From Spirochaetaceae bacterium (GTDB lineage: Bacteria > Spirochaetota > Spirochaetia > Treponematales > Breznakiellaceae): 51,759 nt of DNA. Numbering within the stretch: position 1 is the first letter of the stretch; the number at the start of each line of letters is the position of its first letter. The notes under the pieces are model-generated. The model had not been told where the DNA came from. It saw only the letters and a list, made by a program, of their open reading frames with translations, and did not search any database. The stretch covers positions 1 through 51,759 of the forward strand of contig JAITEG010000138.1 in the NCBI GenBank assembly GCA_031282145.1. Reading direction: 5' to 3'. This document shows, piece after piece, positions 39,754 to 47,743 of the stretch. Made by a program: the position numbers and the translations under genes.

Positions 39754-40422
39754 ATGAAAATATTATGTATATCCGATCACATCGATCCCCTGGTGTACTC
39801 AAATTCCATTAGAGAACGTTTTAAGGACATTGATGTGGTTCTCAGCGCCGGGGATCTCCCTATGGAATACCTGGAATTTATCGTTTCGAGCCTTAATAAG
39901 TCCCTGTTTTTTGTGTTTGGAAATCATAATCTTGCCGAATTACACCGGTATAAAACATCCGGCACGGTCATTTCCAGTAATTGGATGCATGAGGAGGCGA
40001 GTTATGGTTCAGGGGCCGTTCATATCGGCTCCAAAGTAAGAATCGAGGAAGGACTTATTGTCGCGGGCCTCGGGGGTTCAAGGCGGTATAACCGGGGGGA
40101 AAATCAGTATACCGAATTCCAGATGAACCTCGAAATCATAAAACTCATTCCCACCCTGATCCTCAACCGGATCTTTCGGGGCCGGTTTCTGGACGTACTG
40201 CTGACCCATGCTTCTCCCCAGGGTATCCATGACAAGGAGGATCCCTGTCACCGGGGGTTCAAGGCTTTTTTATGGTTCATGCGGGTTTTTAAACCCAAGT
40301 ATCTCATCCACGGTCATATTCACCTTTATGATTTATCGGATCTCAGAACCACCCAGTATCAGGATACCCTGGTGGTAAACGCCTTTAGCCATTACATAAT
40401 TGAAACAGAGGAAAAACAATGA
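39754..40422 (+). CDS. Metallophosphoesterase
   Basis: ISDHIDPLVYS, VLSAGDLPMEYLEF, FVFGNHN, LLTHASPQGIHD, LIHGHIH. Confidence 0.85.
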   Translation: MKILCISDHIDPLVYSNSIRERFKDIDVVLSAGDLPMEYLEFIVSSLNKSLFFVFGNHNLAELHRYKTSGTVISSNWMHEEASYGSGAVHIGSKVRIEEGLIVAGLGGSRRYNRGENQYTEFQMNLEIIKLIPTLILNRIFRGRFLDVLLTHASPQGIHDKEDPCHRGFKAFLWFMRVFKPKYLIHGHIHLYDLSDLRTTQYQDTLVVNAFSHYIIETEEKQ

Positions 40423-41336
40423 AAAATATATTTACCCTCCAGGCGACGGAAGATTTTTCAAAAGCCCGGGGCCGGGCCATTCTTTCCCGGATCCAGCATT
40501 TTATGAACACCGATAAGGATAAACTCCTTTCTTTTAATGACGTGAAGGAAATTCTCAAGCCCAAAAATCAAACCTATAAGGGGATGCGGACGGTCCCTAT
40601 TGATCTTATCGTGGGCAGTGAAGGCCGGTACCGGGATTTTAACAAATATTTCCTGCCAAAATCGGATCATCTCAAATCCCGCTGGGTCCGGGTTGACGAA
40701 GCTCACATCAGAAGCATCACCCTGCCCCCCATTCAGCTTTATGAAATCGGGGGAGTTTATTTTGTCCGGGACGGAAACCATCGGGTTTCGGTGGCCAGGA
40801 GCCAGGGAGTTGAGATGATCGACGCGGAGGTAATCAGCCTTTCCAGTGAAATAACCATCGATCCATCTATGACCACCGATGACCTCCGGGAGCTGATCAT
40901 CGGGATAGAAAAAAAGGCTTTTTATGAAAAAACCGATTTTGGAAAATACACCCATTGTTATGATTTGGATTTCAGTATGCCCGGCCGTTACGATGTGATA
41001 TACAACCATATTTTGGTCCATAAATATTACCTGAATCAAGACATTGCCGAAGAAATCCCTTTTTCCGAAGCCTTGATCTCCTGGTATAATCATGTATATG
41101 AGCCTATCATTAAAATAATCAAGGATGAACGGCTTTATCTTAATTTTCCCGGCAGAACCCCGGCGGATCTTTATGTCTGGATCGTCAAACACTGGGATTT
41201 CTTGAAAAAAAAATATGATATCTATTATCCTATTCCCGACGCGGCCCGGGATTTTTCTCAAAAATACGGAAAAAACAGGACAACGATCCTTCACTCTTTG
41301 ACCGCCCTGTTCCGCAAGTTGATACACCGGACATGA
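40419..41336 (+). CDS. ParB/sulfiredoxin-fold-like protein with DUF4032-like C-terminal region
   Basis: VRDGNHRVSVARSQGVEMIDAEV ParB-like motif; LNFPGRTPADLYVWIVKHWDFLKKKY. Confidence 0.7.
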   Translation: MKNIFTLQATEDFSKARGRAILSRIQHFMNTDKDKLLSFNDVKEILKPKNQTYKGMRTVPIDLIVGSEGRYRDFNKYFLPKSDHLKSRWVRVDEAHIRSITLPPIQLYEIGGVYFVRDGNHRVSVARSQGVEMIDAEVISLSSEITIDPSMTTDDLRELIIGIEKKAFYEKTDFGKYTHCYDLDFSMPGRYDVIYNHILVHKYYLNQDIAEEIPFSEALISWYNHVYEPIIKIIKDERLYLNFPGRTPADLYVWIVKHWDFLKKKYDIYYPIPDAARDFSQKYGKNRTTILHSLTALFRKLIHRT

Positions 41337-41394
41337 GGGCGGTCCGGTATATCGGCCGGTGGTCTTAACCAAACAAGAGGGGGGAAGGCAAGCG

Positions 41395-41607
41395 GTGGCT
41401 ATTTTATCAATACAATCCCAGGCAAGTTATGGATATGCGGCAAACAGCGCCGCGGTGTTTCTTTCCCGTTACCTTAAGACCGGGGACGTCAGGAGCGCCC
41501 TGGAACTTACCGCCGCGTCAATTTACGGAATTACGGAGGCCGCCTTTATAGCGGCTCAAAACGGATTAAACAGCCCTTCCCGGTCCTTTGACGCGGTACG
41601 GTTCTAA
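41395..41607 (+). pseudogene. Pyridoxal kinase (pdxY/pdxK-like) remnant with large internal in-frame deletion
   Basis: N-terminal AILSIQSQASYGYAANSAAVF resembles the PdxY N-terminus; following LSRYLKTGDVRSALELTAASIYGITEAAF resembles its C-terminus; about 70 aa versus about 280 aa expected. Confidence 0.65.
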
Positions 41608-41618
41608 GCGGCCCCCCA

Positions 41619-42575
41619 ATGATAAAGTCGCCCCTGACGGAAGTCCCCTACCGTTATTTTAAAGAATTTATCGCCCCGGCAACCGATAGGTTTGCCTTTC
41701 TGAATGCCCTGTTAGACAAGTTAGACCTGCGGCGGTCTACCCTTACCATCGCCGGACACCGGCATTTTATGGTTTTTCCGCCCCTGGAGGGACAGAGCTT
41801 ACCGGAGGAAGAAAAGAAAGCGCGGGGACATGGTGGGAAGTGGAACGGGACCGCCCTCCACGTGAGCTCTGTCCCCATCGTGCTGGTGGCCCATTATGAC
41901 CGGGTAGCGGACAGTCCCGGAGCAAACGATAACAGCGCCGCGGTATTTCTCCTTATAGAAACCGCCATGAAATTACGGCAAAAAAAGAGCAAGAATTGGA
42001 TTATTATTTTTACGGATAAAGAAGAATTAACCTGCGGCGAGGGGATCAAAAGCCAAGGCTCCTATACCCTGGCCATGGGTTTACGACGGGCGGGCCTCGG
42101 GGGAGGACGGTTTTTTATATTTGATGCCTGTGGTACCGGAGACACCTTGATTATTTCCACCACCGCCGATCACCTGATGAAAAACGAAAAAGGACTGGGG
42201 ATAACCAAAACCAGGCAGGCGGTACAGCAGCTTAGAAACTTGGCCCTGGAAACAACCCGGGAACTTCACATGGATAAGGTCCTGCTCTTGCCAACCCCCT
42301 TTTCCGATGACGCGGGTTTTTTACGGGCGGGTATTCCCGCCCAAACCATCACGGTACTCCCCGGTAAAGAAGCGGGCCCCTTTATTTCCCTCCTGCGGAA
42401 CAAACCCGGCCTTGACCAAGCCCTGGTAAACCGGGAAATACAGCAGCAGGTAGACCGGCGACTCATCCCCGAAACCTGGCGCCGTCTCAACGGCCCCGGG
42501 GACAGCTACCCCCGGCTTACCCCGGAACATTTTTTCCAGGTAGTACGTTTTGCCTGCGCCTTGAGCAAAAAATAG
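41619..42575 (+). CDS. M28-like zinc aminopeptidase/peptidase
   Basis: VLVAHYDRVADSPGANDNSAAVFLLIETA, FTDKEEL, FSDDAGFLRAGIPAQTI. Confidence 0.72.
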   Translation: MIKSPLTEVPYRYFKEFIAPATDRFAFLNALLDKLDLRRSTLTIAGHRHFMVFPPLEGQSLPEEEKKARGHGGKWNGTALHVSSVPIVLVAHYDRVADSPGANDNSAAVFLLIETAMKLRQKKSKNWIIIFTDKEELTCGEGIKSQGSYTLAMGLRRAGLGGGRFFIFDACGTGDTLIISTTADHLMKNEKGLGITKTRQAVQQLRNLALETTRELHMDKVLLLPTPFSDDAGFLRAGIPAQTITVLPGKEAGPFISLLRNKPGLDQALVNREIQQQVDRRLIPETWRRLNGPGDSYPRLTPEHFFQVVRFACALSKK

Positions 42576-42626
42576 ACTTATTCGGAAACAAAGCCCGTTG
42601 AATCTTTTACAAGAAAACCGACGGGA

Positions 42627-43193
42627 TCATACCCCCTGGTTTACCTTTAACGCCAAAACCTCCCCGATGAACATCCGGTGGTAATCCTTTTTCGGATAAT
42701 TCGTTTCGATGGAGGGATCCAAAAACCCGGCGGGATCAAAATCATGGGTATACAGTTTGCGGCAGACGATAACTTCCGACGCTTCCCTAAAACCGATGCC
42801 ACCCGCGGCTTTGCCTTCTTCAAACTCAAGGGGGGTAAGGCCGGTTTCGGCGGCCTTATCCGTATCCCGGCCCGAGTGGTCCCCACAGAACTCCAGGGCC
42901 CTTCGGTAGGTTCTGTCGAAAAAACTGAGGGTAAAGAGGGACGCGGCATTGGCAAAATCAAAGGTATACCGGATGGGCCGGATATACATAAAAGCCACAT
43001 TCCGGCCCCAAAGCACCCCAAGCCCTCCCCAAGAGGCGGTCATGGTATTCCAGTTGCCCTTCCCCTCCCGGAGGTTTCCCGCGGTGATAAGCATCCATCC
43101 GTCCCCAATCCGGGCCGCGGGAGAACCGGGAAATTCCCGAATGTCCTTTTCTACCCAGCCCCCATCCGCGGGAATTACCCCCCTCTGGTTCAT
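42627..43193 (-). CDS. Flavin reductase-like (FMN-binding split barrel) protein
   Basis: NTMTASWGGLGVLWGRNVAFMYIRPIRYTFDFA pattern. Confidence 0.82.
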   Translation of the reverse strand: MNQRGVIPADGGWVEKDIREFPGSPAARIGDGWMLITAGNLREGKGNWNTMTASWGGLGVLWGRNVAFMYIRPIRYTFDFANAASLFTLSFFDRTYRRALEFCGDHSGRDTDKAAETGLTPLEFEEGKAAGGIGFREASEVIVCRKLYTHDFDPAGFLDPSIETNYPKKDYHRMFIGEVLALKVNQGV

Positions 43194-43208
43194 ATATCCC
43201 CCTTCCGG

Positions 43209-44801
43209 TTATATCCCTAAGAGCTCGCCATAGGCATCCAGGGCCGAATCCCCGGAATTCCCCCCGGCCTGAGCCGCCAAAACCTTTTTGGTGAGGACCT
43301 TTCCCAACTGGACCCCCTCCTGGTCAAAACTATTGACGTTCCAGACAAAGCCCTGGAACATAACCTTGTTTTCGAAATGGGCAAGGAGGGCCCCCAAGGC
43401 TTGGGGGGTGAGACGTTTGCCGTAGATGAGGCTGGAGGGCCGGCCCCCACGGAATTCCTTGTTCCGGTTCAGATCGGTCTTGCCCTTGGCAAAGGCAACT
43501 ATCTGCGCCGCCAGGTTCGCCTTGAGTTTAGTCTGGCTCACGGAGCCGTCCACTTCCACATCATCTCCCCGCTGACTTTCGGTAAAACCCACAAACTGCA
43601 GCGGCACGATATCCGTACCCTGGTGGAGGAGCTGATAAAAAGAATGTTGACCATTGGTACCGGGTTCTCCAAAAACCACGGGCCCGGTGGAATAGGCCAG
43701 GGGAAGGCCCTCCCGATTGACCCCCTTACCGTTGGATTCCATATCAAGCTGCTGGAGATGGGCGGGAAACCGGGAAAGGGCCTGACTGTAAGGAAGGATA
43801 GCCGTATAGGGAAGCCTGAGGAAATTCCGCTCCCATACGCCGATAAGGGCATCCAACAGAGAGGCGTTGGCAAGGATCTTCGGTTCCCGGGCGTTTTTAT
43901 CCGCTTCATGGGCGCCGGCGAGGAGTTCCTTAAACACTTCAGGACCAAAGGCCAGGGAAAGGATCACCCCTCCAACCGCGGAGGTAGAAGAATACCGACC
44001 GCCGATAAAATCATCGATATAGAAAGAATCCAGGTAAGCGTCGTTTCGGGCCAGGGGGCTGGACTCACTGGTTACCGCCACCAGGTGTTTACGGGGATCC
44101 AGCCCGGCTTTGGTGAGTTTCTCCTTGACAAAAAGCTCATTAGCCAGGGTTTCCTGGGTGGTACCGCTTTTGGAAACCAGCACAAAGACGGTCTCTTCCA
44201 GGACACATGAGGCGACTACCTGGGAGGCGTCATCGGGATCCACATTGGAGATAAACTTCGCCTGTAAATGTCCCTTCCCCTCCACGGCGGCCCAGTTTTC
44301 CAGGGCAAGGTACAAGGCCCGGGGCCCGAGGTCCGATCCGCCTATACCGATCTGTACCGCCGTAGTAAAAGCTTTTCCCGTGGAAGACCGGATCTTACCG
44401 GCATGGACCGCGGCGGCAAAGGCGGAAAACCTTTCCAGTTCATGGGCGTAAAATTCCCCCAGATTTTTCCCTTCATGGAGAACCTGCTTTCCTAATTGCC
44501 CCCGAAGCAGGTGGTGAAGGACCTTTCGGTTTTCTCCGGTATTCATAATTTCCCCCTCAAAGAGGGCCCGGTATTTTTCCAGAAGTTCCTGCTCATCCGC
44601 CAGAGCCTGAAGGGCCTCCAGCACGGGATCGTCCACCGCTTTCGCCGCCCAGGAATAGGTAAGTCCCGCGGCCAGAGGAAGAGCCGCCTTGCGTACCCGT
44701 TCCGCCGTAAGGTGGGAGACAAAATCAAACCCCTTGCCCCGGGGCGCAAGGTCCAAAAGCCGCTTATAAGCCGCGGTTTTATCAAGATCGTTATACTTCA
44801 T
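43209..44801 (-). CDS. pgi: Glucose-6-phosphate isomerase; start trimmed to MKYNDLDK
   Basis: GIGGSDLGPRALYLAL, VSKSGTTQETLANE, GGRYSSTSAVGG, ESNGKGVN, GEPGTNGQHSFYQLLHQG. Confidence 0.96.
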   Translation of the reverse strand: MKYNDLDKTAAYKRLLDLAPRGKGFDFVSHLTAERVRKAALPLAAGLTYSWAAKAVDDPVLEALQALADEQELLEKYRALFEGEIMNTGENRKVLHHLLRGQLGKQVLHEGKNLGEFYAHELERFSAFAAAVHAGKIRSSTGKAFTTAVQIGIGGSDLGPRALYLALENWAAVEGKGHLQAKFISNVDPDDASQVVASCVLEETVFVLVSKSGTTQETLANELFVKEKLTKAGLDPRKHLVAVTSESSPLARNDAYLDSFYIDDFIGGRYSSTSAVGGVILSLAFGPEVFKELLAGAHEADKNAREPKILANASLLDALIGVWERNFLRLPYTAILPYSQALSRFPAHLQQLDMESNGKGVNREGLPLAYSTGPVVFGEPGTNGQHSFYQLLHQGTDIVPLQFVGFTESQRGDDVEVDGSVSQTKLKANLAAQIVAFAKGKTDLNRNKEFRGGRPSSLIYGKRLTPQALGALLAHFENKVMFQGFVWNVNSFDQEGVQLGKVLTKKVLAAQAGGNSGDSALDAYGELLGI

Positions 44802-44861
44802 AATCCTTTTCTCCATGAACCGGTACCTGAATAAGCGGCACGCGCTTTCAGTCGCCGCTCC

Positions 44862-45335
44862 TTAATCTTCCAGATCGGGAATACTCTCCTTCATCCGGCA
44901 CATAAAATCCTCTCCGGTGATACCCTCCCGGAGGCATACAAAAACCGTATTATCCCTTCCCGCAATGGTTCCCAGCACGTCGTCCAGGCCTAAGTTGTCC
45001 ACCGCGAGGGCAACCGAATCGGAATGGCCCGAATAGGTTTTGATCACCACCATATTCCCGGACCATTCGATGGAAACATAGCCCCGAAGAAAATCATGGA
45101 TATAGGTCCGCTCCGTCTCCTGCCGCTCGTCCTCCCCAGGCAGGGAATACACATATCCATTATGACCATCGGAGATCTTACCCACCTTGAGGAGCTTTAA
45201 GTCCCGAGAAAGGGTAGCCTGGGTAACCATAAATCCTTCTTTTTGCAAATATCCCAAAAGCGTTTCCTGAGACTCAATTCGATAGGTCTTTATCAGTTTA
45301 CGGACAGTTTTTAAACGAGCCAGCCGTTCTTTCAC
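44862..45335 (-). CDS. argR: Arginine repressor ArgR
   Basis: N-terminal wHTH with TQATLSRDLKLLKVGKI; C-terminal GTIAGRDNTVFVCL. Confidence 0.93.
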   Translation of the reverse strand: MKERLARLKTVRKLIKTYRIESQETLLGYLQKEGFMVTQATLSRDLKLLKVGKISDGHNGYVYSLPGEDERQETERTYIHDFLRGYVSIEWSGNMVVIKTYSGHSDSVALAVDNLGLDDVLGTIAGRDNTVFVCLREGITGEDFMCRMKESIPDLED

Positions 45336-45430
45336 TATTACTCCATATTCCTTGAGGGTAATTGAACCGGTTTCAAAATCGGCGGTTTGTCACCGGCTCT
45401 TACGTTTTTTAAGGATAAAACCTCATAAAT

Positions 45431-45469
45431 TACGAATAATTATCCCCCCTCTTTGCATAAATATACAAT
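45431..45469 (-). promoter_or_regulatory. argR promoter overlapped by two ARG-box-like operators 3 bp apart
   Basis: tttgcataaatatacaat 45452-45469 (16/18 to WNTGAATWWWWATTCANW), tacgaataattatccccc 45431-45448 (weaker); minus strand TTGTAT-N18-GATAAT. Confidence 0.65.
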
Positions 45470-45622
45470 GATGGGATAATTTTTGCAAGTATTTTTTTAA
45501 AATTCGGCATATCCATGGACCAGCCTCCTTAATTCCGGGTAAATTATCCTGCCATACCTTATAATTATAAACGGAGGATATTCTACCGATATTATAATAG
45601 GAATATTCGGAGCATAAAACGA

Positions 45623-47068
45623 ATGGAGAAATTTAACTCTAAGAAAACGAGAGTCCAAGCCGGAGAATTACCGGAAAATAAAAACCTACAAAATCGCGCG
45701 ACAATTTTACGGGAAAATAAAAATGACGGGAATATATCCGTAACTTTTTCTGAGGATGACTTGGAAGCCCGAGCGGACTTTATGCCCGCCATAGGAAATG
45801 GGGAACCCATAACCTCCGCCTATGTTTCTTCGATCTTAGAACGGCTGAATATAGTCTACGGGATCCGGGAAGAAACCATCCAGGAAACGATCCTCCGGTG
45901 CAATCGTGAGCGGAAACCCATAAAGGAGGTCCTCATTGCCCGGGGGGATCCCCCAAAAGATGAGATTTTTGAGTATTTTGAACTTACCCCCACTCCGGGC
46001 ACCCCCCCCTCCGAAGCAAACGACCGTATTGACTACCGTTCCCTGTCTCCCTTCGTGGTGGTAAAAAGAGAACAGATCCTGGCATATAAACGGCCCCGGG
46101 AAAAAGGGCAGGACGGTAAAAACGTCCACGGAATGGTCATTCCCCGGAGGATACTGCGGCCCGAGGGAGTTTCCGGAGGACAAAATACCCGGACCGAGGA
46201 AAACCATATCATCGCCGAAACCGCGGGCCAATTAGTGGAACATAACAAGGTTATCAATGTCCAGGAAACGCTGGTGATAAAAGGCGCCGTGGGCTACGCC
46301 ACGGGGAACATCATTTTTCCCGGGGATGTGATCATAGAAGGGCCCGTATCGGATGGATTTAAGATCTACTCCGGCGGTTCGGTTACCGTAAAACAAACCT
46401 TTGACGTGACCGATGTAATCACCAAAAACGATCTGACGGTAGCCGGCGGGATCATCGGCCGGGGCAGGGCCCTGGTCAAAGTCGGGGGGGCCCTCAAGGC
46501 CAAATTCATTGAAAACTGCCGGGTAGCCTGTCGAAAAACCTTGACGGTGGAGACGGAAATCATTAACTCCAGTATATATGCCATGGACAATATCGATCTG
46601 GGGGATAAGGGAGCAATTGTCGGAGGGGATATTACCACCATCCACGGGCTCCGGGCGGGGACAATAGGCAAAAAATCCGGGAAACCCACCCATATTCATT
46701 GCGGAATTGATTTTACGGTCCAGCAGGAAAAAGAAAAAAACAACTATCAATTCCGGATCCTGTCCGCCAAGCTGGCGAAGCTCAAGGAACTAATGGCTGT
46801 TCCGGACCAACCCCCGGAAAAACAGGCCAAAATGAAGGAATTACTGCACCGCCTAGAGGAGGAGCAGAAAAAAACCGGACAACGGATCGCCGATCTTTTG
46901 GGCCGCCTGGAAGCGGATGACCAGGCCCAGGTGGAAGTAACCGGGGAAATTGCCTCGGGAACCCTGATCGAAATCTGCCAGATCGCCCTTTTTATACAAG
47001 AACCCCTGCGGAAGATCCGGATAAGATTAGATAAAACCACAGGGAAACTCGTCTCCGAACCCCTGTAA
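45623..47068 (+). CDS. DUF342 (FapA) family protein
   Basis: Parallel beta-repeat region VIIEGPVSDGFKIYSGGSVTVKQTFDVTDVITKNDLTVAGGIIGRG, C-terminal coiled coil. Confidence 0.88.
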   Translation: MEKFNSKKTRVQAGELPENKNLQNRATILRENKNDGNISVTFSEDDLEARADFMPAIGNGEPITSAYVSSILERLNIVYGIREETIQETILRCNRERKPIKEVLIARGDPPKDEIFEYFELTPTPGTPPSEANDRIDYRSLSPFVVVKREQILAYKRPREKGQDGKNVHGMVIPRRILRPEGVSGGQNTRTEENHIIAETAGQLVEHNKVINVQETLVIKGAVGYATGNIIFPGDVIIEGPVSDGFKIYSGGSVTVKQTFDVTDVITKNDLTVAGGIIGRGRALVKVGGALKAKFIENCRVACRKTLTVETEIINSSIYAMDNIDLGDKGAIVGGDITTIHGLRAGTIGKKSGKPTHIHCGIDFTVQQEKEKNNYQFRILSAKLAKLKELMAVPDQPPEKQAKMKELLHRLEEEQKKTGQRIADLLGRLEADDQAQVEVTGEIASGTLIEICQIALFIQEPLRKIRIRLDKTTGKLVSEPL

Positions 47069-47145
47069 AAACCTCTTTCCATTCTATCCCCGCAAAATCA
47101 TTTTTCCCCGAGGTGCCTCATGTCAAAATGTTACCGAAAGCACTC

Positions 47146-47174
47146 TTGGAAAAAAGGAAACTTCCGGTTATACT
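47146..47174 (+). promoter_or_regulatory. Candidate sigma70 promoter TTGGAA-N17-TATACT
   Basis: ttggaa 47146-47151, tatact 47169-47174, upstream of the TM2 gene. Confidence 0.6.
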
Positions 47175-47233
47175 GAAATTAACCGCCGAAAGGGGTTACC
47201 AATAGGCCGGGCAAGGCTATTTGGGAGGTTACC

Positions 47234-47743
47234 ATGTACAGTCTAGGACTTGCTTATCTGCTCTGGTTTTTTTCAGGTTTTGGTGTATTGGGATTTCACC
47301 GGTTCTATTTGGGGAAAATACCTACAGGAATCCTGTGGATGTGTACCTTTGGAATGGGGACAATCGGGGCGATTTACGATTTTTTTACCCTGCCGGGGCA
47401 GGTTCGGGAAGCCAATATCCGGGATGCCCTCTACAACCAAATCCGTGCCGGCCATTCCCGGGAAGGGCCGAGATGGCGTTATGCCGATGACGCCCAGGTC
47501 CGCAGGGTGCATGAAAAAGAAAGTACCGAGCGGGTTATCCTTAAACTGGCGAAACAGCACAAAGGTATCCTTACTCCGACGGAAGTAGCCCTGGAGGCGA
47601 ATATTTCCATCGAAGAAGCGAAAAAAGACCTCGAGGCTTTGGTGTCTAAGGGATTCGCCGAAATCAGGGTCAGAAAATCCGGTACTATCGTCTATACTCT
47701 TCCGGAATTGATGGATAGCGATTCACCCCTGGAGGATTTTTAA
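47234..47743 (+). CDS. TM2-domain protein fused to C-terminal winged helix
   Basis: LLWFFSGFGVLGFHRFYLGKIPTGILWMCTFGMGTIGAIYDFFTLP; ILTPTEVALEANISIEEAKKDLEALVSKGFAEIRV. Confidence 0.82.
   Translation: MYSLGLAYLLWFFSGFGVLGFHRFYLGKIPTGILWMCTFGMGTIGAIYDFFTLPGQVREANIRDALYNQIRAGHSREGPRWRYADDAQVRRVHEKESTERVILKLAKQHKGILTPTEVALEANISIEEAKKDLEALVSKGFAEIRVRKSGTIVYTLPELMDSDSPLEDF

Noticed and set aside
40458-41372. 304-aa minus-strand ORF
   Set aside because: Antisense to the well-supported ParB-like gene; no domain signature.
43377-44210. 277-aa plus-strand ORF
   Set aside because: Antisense to pgi.
44820-44861. AGCGGC...GCCGCT hairpin between argR and pgi
   Set aside because: Short stem, long loop and no T-tract; too weak to call a terminator.
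45568-45598. Sigma28-like TAAA...CCGATAT before the DUF342 gene
   Set aside because: Spacing is about 2 nt too short and the -10 match is partial; not supportable.
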